64,000 bases of DNA from Siniperca chuatsi (taxonomy: Eukaryota > Chordata > Actinopteri > Centrarchiformes > Sinipercidae). Below the pieces are notes generated by a model that saw only the letters and a program-made list of their open reading frames with translations, did not search any database and was not told where the DNA came from. The DNA lies in contig NC_058051.1 in assembly GCF_020085105.1 (NCBI RefSeq), positions 2,190,001 to 2,254,000 on the forward strand, read 5' to 3'. Shown here piece by piece: positions 36,034 to 58,860 of the stretch. How positions within the stretch are numbered: the first letter of the stretch is position 1; each line of letters opens with the position of its first letter. The position numbers were made by a program, and so were the translations under genes.

Positions 36034-36063
36034 ACCGGAAGTTCACCGTCGAGCTTCCATCTT
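36034..36063 (-). promoter_or_regulatory. ETS and YY1-like sites of the snrpg promoter
   Basis: ACCGGAAGT (36034-36042, ETS/GABPA-type) and, on the minus strand, AAGATGG (36057-36063, YY1-type) about 90 to 115 bases upstream of the ATG, in a GC-rich stretch. Typical of a housekeeping promoter; usage inferred. Confidence 0.5.
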
Positions 36064-36069
36064 AGACTC

Positions 36070-38567
36070 CGCCGCTACGTCCGCACACCGCCGCCACGCG
36101 GCCAGGAGGAGGAACGGTCGGATAGGGCTTTTATTTATTTATTTATTTATTTTTTACTGTTTTATACAAAAATCTAACTTTCAGCTGACACGTTTTAAGT
36201 ATATTCTACGCATACAAATAAGGAGAACTAAAGCAAGAAAAAACAACAAGATAAACTTGGATAAAATAAGTTCCGGTATCATCATCATCATCATAATTAA
36301 CTGACCAGACATTTTCTAGAAAATTGGAGATGTTTGACTTGCTTTCTTATTTTTGTAGACATTTTAGGCGGGCAGGGAGGCGAAAAGACCGTCTCCTTTA
36401 ATACAAAACAAACTGGACTCGTTGAGAGCCGCTCACAGCTTTTGAATTTTAAATTTGCTTGACACAAAACTTGGACTTTGTTGTTGAGAAAACATTTCTG
36501 CAACATAGAGCGGGACTACATTTTGTTTCATTATACTTTATATCAACTTCTCTGCACCCAAAAACAGCGTGACATTTATTTATTTTTTCAACATGGAGGG
36601 AAATATCTTTACTAAAAGGTTTGATGTTGTTATTACCACTATCATCATTGTCATGCTGCTGTAGAATATGTGGAGTTTTAAACATATTAGCAATTGTAGC
36701 AAGCAAACAAATGTTAACAGTTTAGTAAACTGTGCAGATGGTTGCAGAGAAATCACTTTCACTAACTAACACTAAGTTTACCGGCATGAAAAACTTGAAT
36801 GTATTCACAAAAATCAGCATAAAGAACAGACAAAACATCTCATGAGAAGATTTAATTAGGTTTTAATAATTTTATCTATAAAGAGCCATAAACTAATTTA
36901 CAAAAGACCTTGAAAAAGTGGAAGCTTCAAAACCTATTAAATAATTTTCTACATTTTCACAGTACAGCACTTTGAAAACAATAGCTGAAACAAAACAAAA
37001 CAAAAGAAACCATGTTGATCCTTGTTCATTCACCAAAGCGCACTTATCGAGCATCACAGACATACTGAAGGGCTGCCATCAGTCTTTCTGTTTGCATAGC
37101 TATGTAATATCACCCGAGTACATGCCAGCTAAAAAGACAGGCCATAATGAAAGGCATTGTGTTGGGTATAACTATCCACGACAGCCATTTAAAAAAAAAA
37201 ATTGTTCATTCTGTGGATTATGGCAATAACAACTACCACATGTTGGAACCTCCAAACAGCACATAAGGTGCTCAAAACATGTTAACATTTCACACTTTTT
37301 GACTTCATTCATACCGCGGGACTTTGCGGTCTTGACCAAAGCATTCAATTTCCATCGAGTGTTTGAAGCGGTGCTACAAATTCAATGCAAATGCAAATAC
37401 CCAGGTCAAACACACAACAGTGACAGTCCAGCAAGTGACACACCAATCTGACTAATTATTGCCAAAATTGTAAGAAAAATAACTAAAATGCAGCATAAGA
37501 CGTATCTGACCTTACTTAGCTAAAGCTCTCCAAATGTCTGGTGTAAAAATAGACTCTAGCAAACAAGACGCCTCTGGCAGCGCTCCGGCTCGAAGGTACC
37601 GTGCAGATAGCCTTGAGGTGCTTTTTGGGAAATGAGGCCAAGATGATCTCGGTCCTATTGTAAGTCTTTGGGCTAAGATCATCTTAGCTTTCGGATGTTT
37701 TGGGAAAACAAGGTCCTGATCTGTACAAAATAGTCAGTGCTAGTAAAACAGGGTGGATATGCCAAACTATATTAAGGAAGCATACTGGCGTTTCTGCATA
37801 TTTTATTTTTCAACTTTTCAGGCTGCCACAGGTTTAAATGTATTTAATTAAAGTGTGAAAATCAACAGATTTATGTTAAGTCAAAGTTGCGTTATCTTCA
37901 TGTTGTAATAAAGCTAAAACTGACGATCAATTTGAAAAGTGTTAATTATCGGTCGGAGTGCACAAGTGCTTGTAAAATACTTCAATATCTTAGAGCAAAC
38001 AACATACACACGATGCTTTTTGCAATGCCCACATTTGCTTCTCATCTTTTCACAACAGCATAGCTTGTTAATGCAATGCTGCTCTGTAAGTGACTCAAAT
38101 CTGGGATGGAGGAGCGTCCCATAAGCACATGAACACGCTAAAATGTTCAGTTTTCAAATGTACAAACAGGCGGTGATAACCTGAAAAGGTTAACCAACTA
38201 AAGGGTCACTGTGACGGATCTCACACAAACTGATTTACATACTGTACTGAAACAGAAACAAGTGGCCGCATAAAATGTAGAAAACATTTGAAAATCTGAA
38301 AAGAGCTATGGTACGCTACTTTATAGTAAAAGGGCTAAATAAAACATGCAAAAACTCTGGTATGGTCCTTTAACAATCCATTCTCTTTAACCCTCCATAA
38401 GTAGCTATGGATAACGTTAGACCAACAGCGTAGGTATAAAAACAAGATTCTGAATGCTCAATCAATGAACTGGTTAATCAACAGGAATTTCATAGAGATT
38501 TCATTACTCTCTGCTCTCCAACCCTTCAAGGCAAAAAGGCATTCGATGACGACATTCAAACTGAACC
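36070..38567 (-). other. Probable long 3' UTR of the zinc-finger gene
   Basis: AT-rich, without coding signal. Overlapping minus-strand AATAAA hexamers at 36575-36584 would end a 3' UTR of about 2 kb. A short TTTA run is at 36131-36151. Confidence 0.4.
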
Positions 38568-40136
38568 TCAGGCTTTGCTGGCCTGATGCGTGTAGCCCTC
38601 CGTGATGCTGTCCTCCTCCACCCTGACTCGCAGGTGCTCCTGACAGTGTTCTAGGAAAGAGTCCAGTGCTGAGAAACCCTGCTGGCAGGGCACACAGTGG
38701 TACAGCCTCTGCCTCTTTGAGCCCGGCCATTTACAGGTGTCCATCTCGTTAGTGCACACACTGCACTGTCTCGTCCTCACGGAGGACTGGTGGAGCTCCA
38801 CGTGCTTCTTTAGCTGCGACTGCAGAGAGAAAACCTCTGCACAGGAGGGGCACGGGAACTCTCTGTCGTCCACCTCCTCCACTTCAGGCACTTCTCTGCA
38901 TCTCCCTGGATCAGTAAGCTTGTTATCTAATCTGGCCACTTTCCTGGGTCTCCCTGGACCAGCCCTAACAGTCTTGTCATCTCCTAGGCCGGTCTTTACT
39001 TTATTTGGTCTATTTTCCGATAAGTTGGAGTCTTTGGTGGTGCATCCTACAGACTGGCTTTTGTTTTTGACCGCGGTGAAGCTTGAGCCTGCGTGCTGTT
39101 TGTAATGTGCCTTAAGTGACAAATGATGGATAAAGACTTTTCCGCAGACCTGACACGGATACGCGCCTCCTCTCCTGCGCTTGCTGATCACCGGCCTTGG
39201 TTCTCTCCTAACATTTTTCTCTCTGCTGTGCTTCTCCTTTCTGTGCAGGTACAGCTTAGAGGTGCTCCTGAAAACCATGTCGCAAGAGCGACAGTTCAGA
39301 TGCGTCTTTTTGGATTTTGGCCTTTTAATTGGATCTCCATTCGCCTTGGTATTCCCTCCTTTCCTCGTGTCTCCACTAGTACCTTGTCCTTTGCTCTTTT
39401 GTCCCTGTGGAGCCATCACCCGCTCCTCTGCGTGGTTGGTCTGTTCATGGCGTTGCAGTCCAGCCTCTGTGCGGAAGGTTCTCGAACAGTATTGGCACAC
39501 ATTGACAGCTCTGCTGCTGGGCCCCGGGGTGTCTGAAGAATCAGAGCGGGTCGAGTCTCCCTCAGAAACGGGCAGAGAATCATCTGGAAGGCTACTGGCA
39601 TCGACTATATCTGATGGGGATGGTGGTTCACTACAACCAGCCTGCTGATGGTGCAGCAGAGCCTGCTTCTGGCTGAAGCCTCTACCGCACGGGGCACATG
39701 CGTAGGGGCTACTGTCCAGGAGGTGAGGCGACTTGCCAGGATCCGACGTGCGAGTAGTGCATGCAGGGCACGGAGAACCAAGCCGTGACTCTGCATGACA
39801 AAGCTCACACGGGGAGGAATCGCGATCGCACTTATGTAGCTGTAAGGACGACTTCAGGGAGAACTCCTGACCACAAGAGGGACAGCGGTGAGGCTTGGGT
39901 AACGTGTGTTTTAGTTCCTGGTGGTGCAGCAGATCTGTCGCATAAGGGAAGCCCTTACCACATTCTTGACAAACATACGTGGACAGGTGGGATGGTTGCT
40001 GCCTCTGGTTTCGTGGGTGCTGTTTTGTCTCAGCACGTGCAATGAAGTTGGCGAGCCTGGACAGAGTGTCTGCTGCCGTCTGCGAGCGGCTGAACGACTC
40101 CTGGGCCCTCGTGGTGCTCCAGCTGACTCCATCCAT
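38568..40136 (-). CDS. C2H2 zinc-finger protein with AT-hook-like motif
   Basis: One uninterrupted coding exon of 522 codons, with an in-frame TAA seven codons upstream of the ATG and a good acceptor (CACTAAG/G) at 40162. I count six regular C2H2 fingers: YVCQECGKGFPYATDLLHHQ (from about residue 54), NVCQYCSRTFRTEAGLQRH, LNCRSCDMVFRSTSKLYLH, YPCQVCGKVFIHHLSLKAH, FPCPSCAEVFSLQSQLKKH and YHCVPCQQGFSALDSFLEH. Two more C2HC-like units (HRCPSCGQEF and YACAPCGRGFSQKQ) and two orphan CxxC pairs are also present. A basic GPGRPRK segment between fingers resembles an AT-hook. No KRAB, SCAN or BTB domain was seen. A nuclear DNA-binding regulator is the likely role; I do not recognise the orthologue. Confidence 0.9.
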   Translation of the reverse strand: MDGVSWSTTRAQESFSRSQTAADTLSRLANFIARAETKQHPRNQRQQPSHLSTYVCQECGKGFPYATDLLHHQELKHTLPKPHRCPSCGQEFSLKSSLQLHKCDRDSSPCELCHAESRLGSPCPACTTRTSDPGKSPHLLDSSPYACAPCGRGFSQKQALLHHQQAGCSEPPSPSDIVDASSLPDDSLPVSEGDSTRSDSSDTPGPSSRAVNVCQYCSRTFRTEAGLQRHEQTNHAEERVMAPQGQKSKGQGTSGDTRKGGNTKANGDPIKRPKSKKTHLNCRSCDMVFRSTSKLYLHRKEKHSREKNVRREPRPVISKRRRGGAYPCQVCGKVFIHHLSLKAHYKQHAGSSFTAVKNKSQSVGCTTKDSNLSENRPNKVKTGLGDDKTVRAGPGRPRKVARLDNKLTDPGRCREVPEVEEVDDREFPCPSCAEVFSLQSQLKKHVELHQSSVRTRQCSVCTNEMDTCKWPGSKRQRLYHCVPCQQGFSALDSFLEHCQEHLRVRVEEDSITEGYTHQASKA

Positions 40137-40263
40137 CCTCTTTCGCCAAGCTTACGTCCAGCCTTAGTGGAGACAGAAGAAGCTTGAGTCATTAGCTTGG
40201 ACATCACACAACTACAAGCGCTAAAACAAAAGGCTAAGACATTCAGCAATGTTTTGTTAAACA

Positions 40264-40578
40264 CAGGGCTGCACAATTAATCGAAATATGGCCAAGTGCA
40301 GTATCGCAGAAGCTGCAATGTTTTGATGAAGGTAAAATGTGTAGCATTATAATGAAGTACTGTGGCGCTGCAGAGATGCCTACAAATCTTGTTCCCCAGA
40401 TGTAAGAAAACACGTTACAGACCCCAACAAATGTCACGTCGTCATGATTTGAATAGTTTTTTTTCAGTGAAAATGAAAATCGTGATACAAAAATGATCAT
40501 TCCCACTAATCGCGAAACATATCGCAATCGTAATATCTGTAAAATATATGATTTTTGTGACCATATCGTGCAGCCCTA
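40264..40578. mobile_element. hAT-like MITE with AGGGCTGCAC ends
   Basis: Inverted ends CAGGGCTGCACAAT and ATCGTGCAGCCCTA. Flanks GTTAAACA (40256-40263) and GACAAACA (40579-40586) agree at 6 of 8 positions, consistent with an aged 8-bp duplication. It sits in the 5' UTR intron of the zinc-finger gene. Non-coding. Confidence 0.75.
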
Positions 40579-40916
40579 GACAAACAGATACCTAAGCTGA
40601 CGGAACCAAGCACCTAGAAGTGCAGCTGGTCATGTTTTGACAGGGAAAAGGGGAAGCGTGCCTTCTTGTTAGCTTGTTCCTCTTTCTTGCTAACATTATC
40701 GATAACTGGTAGCTAGGTTTGACTTTACAGCAACACAAAAGCATTGTTAAATAATAATTGATATTCATTTAGTGAGAAGTCGACGCTACCATAGCAGCGA
40801 GGTTGCTAACGTTACTGCGCGACCACAGCGTAGCTTCGTCTTTGCTAACGTTAGCTCGTCGCTAGCTGCGCTAACATGCTATGAATCCACACTTTCCGTC
40901 CACAAGAGCAGCTTAC

Positions 40917-41095
40917 CTACACACTCAAGACAAACGCGGCGCGGCGGGGATGTCGCCAACTGGTTAAAGCCAGACGGTGTGTCGCGTTAACATCTGCTTT
41001 CGTTAACAGAAAGCACACTGGCATGGCTGCAGGAGTGAAACCCAAGTTTTTGTGGGGGGTTACTTCTCTGCGCTGTACGCTGCACTTCCGGCTTC
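40917..41095 (-). other. Probable 5' noncoding exon and promoter of the zinc-finger gene
   Basis: Minus-strand donor GTAG/GTAAGC at 40917 pairs with the acceptor at 40162. Upstream are CACTTCCGG (ETS) and TACGTCA near 41085-41102. Exact transcription start unknown. Confidence 0.4.
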
Positions 41096-41099
41096 GTAC

Positions 41100-43536
41100 G
41101 TCACTTCCCCCTTTTCAAAGCGGCTAGTTAATTTGTTTGGGCAGGCCTGAAACTACCTTTTTATATATGAACACAGTGATGATATCTGATCTGCACACAC
41201 AAACAAATGCCAAAATGAAGAATAACAATCGTTTAATATAAACAAAAAGTTTATATACAGCAGGTACTGTAATAATTTAATAATTCTTCATTTTAGGCTG
41301 AAGCCAGCACTGACTACAGAAGCACTCTAAAACAGATTGTATTGGCCCAATAAAGATTTGGCATACAAGTTTTCATTTTGTCAGCCTTTAGTTATCAACA
41401 CCATATGTTGAGGACACATGACCTTTAGATAAAAACAGCATGGAGTGAACAACACCAGCATGGTAGTGACACAATCAGTTGGCGCACCTGAATGAAGAAA
41501 ACCTACTTTAAGGCTAAAGGTATACTGTAACACTCACAAAACATTCAAAATGTTTCAGATGGGTAACACAAGATTATAGGTGGCTTAACTGACAATGAAT
41601 GAACCATAAATAGGCATACGACACACACAAAAATGATCTTTTTCATGGACTCAATTTAAGTACCATAGTATCTTTAGAAGCACTTCACTGAATATAATGC
41701 CATAAAGTAACTTAGAGTTCAAGCTATGGTTGAACTGCCACATTTCAGAAGGACTGAATACTTCCTGAATATGAATTAAGATTCATTCTACCCATGAAAG
41801 ATGTTTCTCCATTCAGTTAGTTGTAATCTATTTTGCTACAGCCTAACAACGCATTTGCTTCAGGATGGTTAAGTTTTTACACGTGAAGCAAACGACCAAA
41901 GCAAAAACCTTAAAAACACATCTAATGTTAGGGAAATCAAAGTAACCAAAAGGCTAATGATTGTCATTTCTTTCAAACATACACTGTGTTATAATTATCA
42001 CTGGTAATGAAGGTAGATGAGTAGTAACACACATACACACCCCCCTTCCAAATAAAATGCAGTCACAAATAAACAGTTTCTTGGATCATGTCACTGACCT
42101 GAACCATAAACAAATATAAAACACAAGCATTAATGATGAAGAATTTATCCATGTTACCCTTTAAAAAGACAGGAGAAAATTACAAATGCTCATAACAAAA
42201 GGCATCGTCATATATTCTGAGCTGCACTGTGTCCACAGGACTGTCTCAAGTAGGATGGTGTGACCAAATGTCCTTCAGTACCGACAAGCATTGACAGAGG
42301 CATTTAAAAAATATCTTCAACCCCATAAACAATTATTTAAAATGATTCTAAACTGAGGAAAGTGAACATTTTTAACTAATTGTTATGCATATACAGTTTT
42401 TACAGTGACCGCAGGTACCTCATTAGATACTTCGTAGATATCATAAAATTATTTATAAGACCACTGCTCTCATTGTTCTGCATAAAGAATCGAGTTTGGT
42501 TAAATCAACACTCTTAGGCCAAAACAGACCAGTTGTTACTGATGTCATTTTGTGCCAGTTGTAAGAGTGGTAATATGTGCCACAATCTGACTAAAACTGT
42601 ATTCCAACTGTCTAAAATATAAAACATTTTTTAGATTCATCTCAGTCTGTTCCAAAATTAAATTAGACCCATTTCGGCTGACATATGAACGGGAATTTCA
42701 AAGCTACATTAACCAGTTAAGTTCTCCATTTTTCCTCGTCCATTCAGAGGCACTAAAATTAAAATTTTACCACTGTTACACGAGCTATACCCAAGAGCCT
42801 CACAGTGATTCAAAACTTCCTCTTGATCAGCTGATTCATAATGACCAGGAAGGCAAACTGATACCAAATTAGTTCCTCCACTTGTAACCCAAAACACAAC
42901 CTACTATTTGCTACTCTTAGGTCTTATACTAAATACAACCCAAAATATCAGTACTGCCAACCAATTAAACTGCCTGATTGAAGTCCAAACGAAGGACTTT
43001 TATTAGTTGATTGTGCAGTGCAGATTTGGCAACCATAAACCAAAACAGAAGTCTACTCACAAATGAGCTCTCATATCTGAAAGGGGGAGGGGGAACCCAA
43101 AGTCCATCTTAGTTGTAACAGCTTTACAGTGTCAGACTAAATAAGTTTTAAAACAGAAAATGACATATTGTATTTGCCTGGTTTACACCTAATATTTTTC
43201 CCTTTTTAAAACAACAACTAAAACAAAATCTGCAAAAAAATAGAATCTGTCTTTCACTAAAAGGATGATCTCACAAACATTCATCATCCCGTTATATTAC
43301 AGCATGTTCTTCTGAGTGTGTACATTTCACTTGAGAGACAATCAATGTTGCATGACCAAAAACAGGATAAGTAAACCAAGATAGCATAAGTTTTGTGGCT
43401 CTGAGATAACAGGTGTCCTGGAGCTGCACTTGAATACGTCAGTCTCTTCCAGGTTACCTCAAAGACAACACTTGATGTCTGGAGTATGTCAGATACAGTG
43501 GGTCCATCCAGTGTTTGCTGTGATGTAGCCTCGGGC
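41100..43536 (-). other. tbc1d22b 3' UTR and spacer
   Basis: AT-rich, no coding signal. A minus-strand AATAAA at 43004-42999 would give a 3' UTR of about 540 bases. The rest may be a longer alternative 3' UTR or spacer; nothing else recognised. Confidence 0.45.
42999..43004 (-). promoter_or_regulatory. Candidate poly(A) signal of tbc1d22b
   Basis: Minus-strand AATAAA about 535 bases after the stop codon. Confidence 0.45.
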
Positions 43537-55243
<11,707 letters not shown>

Positions 55244-55443
55244 ACTCGGATCACACAGCCCCCTTCAGACCGAGACCGGCTCCTCGCACGAACAAACCAT
55301 GGGGGAAACTGTTTCCGCGTTTCACTGGCGACGACTCAGCCCCGCTCGGCTTCTTCTGGTCTGCCTCCTCATCGGTTTAAACGACACGGAGACGGTATTA
55401 TTCAGCTACCAAATGCGATGATGTCTGATAAGGCGCACTGGAA

Positions 55444-55455
55444 GCCGCCATCTTG
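55444..55455 (-). promoter_or_regulatory. YY1 site in the tbc1d22b promoter
   Basis: GCCGCCATCTTG on the plus strand, CAAGATGGCGGC on the gene strand: a full YY1 consensus about 200 bases upstream of the tbc1d22b ATG, in a CpG-rich segment. Confidence 0.6.
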
Positions 55456-55590
55456 GAGCACACCGAGCGAAGCGTGTGATTGGCGGGTGGGTCGAACAGG
55501 TGCAGTGAAAGCGGCCAATAGGATGAGAAGGTCAGAGATGCTCGCTGATAAACGCATAACAAAGAGGAAACTTGCTGCTGGTGGGGGAAA

Positions 55591-55654
55591 GTTTGCCGTT
55601 GTTGGAGAGGGCTTCCTACCACAGGAGGACACGGGTTCAAACTCCGGCGTTAGC
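55591..55654 (+). pseudogene. tRNA-like relic
   Basis: B-box-like GGGTTCAAACTCC (55633-55645) and a possible 5-bp anticodon stem CTTCC/GGAGG around TACCACA, but no U33 equivalent and no matching acceptor stem. A tRNA pseudogene or SINE head rather than a working tRNA. Confidence 0.3.
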
Positions 55655-55763
55655 AGCCGTCAACCATCCGAGAGACAGGTGTTGCACCAAATTCTGTGAC
55701 CCATGACATTCTGTGACCTGACCTGTTCAGGCATTTTAGCTCCATTGCAACGTTTTCATCATT

Positions 55764-55957
55764 CAGAGCTGAAACGATTAGTCGACTAATTAGTCAATCA
55801 ACAGATTTCTTTCTTTCTTTTTTTTTTTTTTAAAGGTTTCTGCTCGTGCTCTGGAAAGTTTGGACATTTCCCCTCCTTTCTAACATTTGATATACAAACG
55901 ATTAATTGAGCAAATAATCAACAACTTAATCGTTAATGAAAATAATTGTTAGCTGCA
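55764..55957. mobile_element. MITE of the GAGCTGCAAC-type family (copy 4)
   Basis: CAGAGCTGAAACGATTAGTC at the left and AATTGTTAGCTGCAT at the right are inverted ends. The interior is AT-rich and shortened. Confidence 0.65.
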
Positions 55958-56819
55958 TTTTGATAGCTATATTACCAAAACTTGTGCCTACATAGTATTT
56001 ATATAGGGCCACACATTTGATAGCAGAACTGTAGTGTATACAGTAGACCACATCCTCACAGAATCTGACATGTCATACACACACCTAACCTGTGCTCTCG
56101 TCTGGCTGACCTCTGACCTTACTGGAGGGTGCAAGTGAAAGAGAAAAGAAAAAAAAACACTTCCCTATAGAGGTGGAGGGAAGAATCACAATCGTGCATT
56201 GCATTAACTGAAGAATGTACAGATGTACACCAGGCTGTCACCCAGTGACCATGTTCTTTAAGCTCTTTAGTAGCTGTTCTATAGCTATTACAAGCCGTAC
56301 AAACAACAAACCGACACACAAATCAAAATACTTCCTCTGCGTTGTGACCCTCGCATCTTATTTGATGCTGAGTAATACTTCTCTTTTTCCCCAGATGCTG
56401 CATCTAGATCCTCTGTCCACATGAGGGCAGGCATTTTCTGCTACAGTGAGAGAGAGCCTTGGTCGAACTGAAACCAGCTGAACCACCTCCTGTTTACTGT
56501 AAATGTTTTAAAAGTGAGTGCTCTATTTACGCTGCTTGTTACATATCAACATCGGAAAGCTGACTGCACAGAAGGCCATGTTTTGACCGAATGATGCCTA
56601 GTCAGTGAAATGAAGTCAACTGACTCGACATTTGTTGATGAATTAAGTCAAATTATTTTAATCGTTGTTTATTTGATTCAGTGACCCCGGTGACTTACAC
56701 AGAGCATTTTGCCCTATTCAAATGCAGGCAAATGGAGCTTTTGGAGACACGACTGAGTTTAATTTGACATGCGGGCCTGTATTTGAATTGCAGGTGCTCT
56801 CCTGTGTCTGTTTGTTTAG

Positions 56820-58460
56820 GGAAATCACTGCAGCGCCCCACCTGTCTTCACCTCCTCCAGCGTCCAACGAACTTCAACTGACAAAATCCAGGTGAGAGTT
56901 TATATTTGGGTTACTTGTTGTGCTACTGTATTATTTTTACAGGCTGGGAACAAATGTGTGTTGTGGATCTTGTGTCATTTCGAGTGGAGAATAGCTCCAT
57001 TCACGCATTTTCCGGGATTATCCATTTGTGACAACTTTAATTTGAGAGATTTTGAGCCTTGCCTCAAGCGGGTCTTGTGACTTTTTGCCACTGCGTTGCT
57101 TTTGGTGTGGTCAGCTCGCTGAGGAAAACAGTGGTGTGAAAGGAGCAGGCCGAGAGGAGAGACACTAATAGAGTCACAAGGCAGGACAATGGGGAACTGT
57201 GTGTGGGACTACCGGAGTTGCCTGGGGCACAACAGTTGGCTAAACGACACTTTACATTTACTTTGAACTTTTTTCTGCCAGACCACCATGGCTTATTTAA
57301 TTTCTTTAGAAGTTACACATGTCTTCTCTAAGTCGCTGCTGAAAATGCACATGTGATTTTTAACTTCAAACCCTAAAACGATCATTTCAATTCTGTGTCT
57401 GTTCCTGCAGAGTACACTATAGGACAAGATAATTGTTTTTTCAAAAATAAATGTATGATGTGCTTTTTCATGGCACATGCTCTGTGGAGTTTAAGCCCCC
57501 AGCTATATTGTGGTTTGTGTGACCCCCTTGTTTTGCTCTCCCTTTCAACCCTGAAAGGATAGCATTGTGACTTTTTCTCTTCCTGAATGCTTAAGTGGCA
57601 ACAAAACCACATCGACAGCATTCTTTAAAAAAGAGGAACTTTTTTCTTTTGTTGTCCTGTCACTGTGTTCAGCTCTGCAGCTAGTTGCAAAGTTTAGAGA
57701 ACGTTTGGGAGAACTTTACAGCTTAAAGTGTCTGGAGAAAAGCTGCCCAGAACTTTTTGAGAAGTTTTTCAAGTCAGATTCTAACTTTTAAGCGGGAGTT
57801 TTTTCAGCTTTTGTCAGAAGAGGTAAGGTTTTTTTTCTTCATGTCACTTACGTAAAAACTTTACTCAAGATAATTTGGTAACACATTACCTTGAGTCCCC
57901 CTATTTAGGATTTTAAAGTGCTATATAAATATTTAATAAATTATATATAAATCATTTTAACACACTATATAGTTGTAAGCAGGCATTTTAAGTGTTTATA
58001 AATGGAAACTATTTGTCAACAGTTACTTACAATTACATTATAGTGTGTTATAAACCATTTATTCAATGTTTATATGCTTCTCATAAATGCTAAATAGGGG
58101 GACTTAAAGTAAAGGGTTGCCGATAATTATTTATTAGTCATGTACATTTTTACACTTTGTGCATTGAAACTTTGTTCAACTACATTAGTCACATGAGAAC
58201 ATTGTATTGATTCAATGAATAATAGATTTTTTACCACCCTAAGGGATTATGTGTATAATGACACAACTTTTAGTCGAATGTAATTTAATTTGTCAAGAAA
58301 CAACGGCAGACAGTAAAAGAAAGCCTGATTTTTTTGAGTTTCCTCTTCAGGCTCATGGTGATGTATATTCTTCATCTCAAGGTCAACGGGTCATCGATAG
58401 CCGTGCTCACACACTCTGACTGTGGCCAGGCCATGAAGGATTGTGAATTCTCTGAGAAAG
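56820..58460 (+). other. Two candidate exons of an unrecognised plus-strand transcript
   Basis: Exon A 56820-56891 has acceptor TGTTTGTTTAG/G and donor CCAG/GTGAGA. Exon B 58351-58460 has acceptor TTTCCTCTTCAG/G and donor AAAG/GTAAGA. Joined, one frame stays open through both (60 codons; includes SSPPPASNELQL and LHLKVNGSSIAVL) and ends in phase 1. No similarity recognised. They could be 5' UTR exons, a lncRNA or coding exons of a gene continuing past the window. Confidence 0.3.
57877..58121. mobile_element. hAT-like MITE with 31-bp inverted ends and 8-bp target duplication
   Basis: Left end GGTAACACATTACCTTGAGT then CCCCCTATTTA; the right end is its inverted match (TAAATAGGGGGACTTAAAGT then AAAGGGTTGCC). 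Flanks GATAATTT (57869-57876) and GATAATTA (58122-58129) agree at 7 of 8. The interior has TTATAAACC/GGTTTATAA pairs. Lies between candidate exons A and B. Confidence 0.82.
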
Positions 58461-58860
58461 GTAAGACTGTGAGGAAGTCTGAGTGTGCGCGTTTGAGGGC
58501 TTGTGTGTTTGTGCACTTTCCAAATGTGAATTGCATGTGATCATACGAGGTTTACGCTTCCCTCTTCTTTGCTTCTGACCTTTATGCAGTGCTGTTTTAT
58601 TGTCAAACTACAATGTACAGATTAGTCACCTGGCATAAATACACTAGAAAGTGTAATGAGCTTTACGGTAACAGAAAACTGCCTGTAAATCAACTTATTT
58701 ACCAGAAAAAGACCAATTTTCTGAGAGTGCACACTAATTCACTGTTGCGTGCTTTCAAGATTTATACTTCAATAAAGGCTGCGTCTGTATGTACTGTATA
58801 TGAACTCACATACAGTAGTCTCAATGTATGTATGGAGAGGAATTAGAGTCAATGGTAGTG

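Noticed and set aside
41024-41130. Plus-strand ATG GCT GCA GGA frame near the zinc-finger promoter
   Set aside because: Good start context but only about 34 codons, with no splice donor found; lies in the divergent promoter region.
55591-55654. Functional tRNA gene
   Set aside because: B box present but the acceptor stem does not pair and loop position 33 is not U; kept only as a relic.
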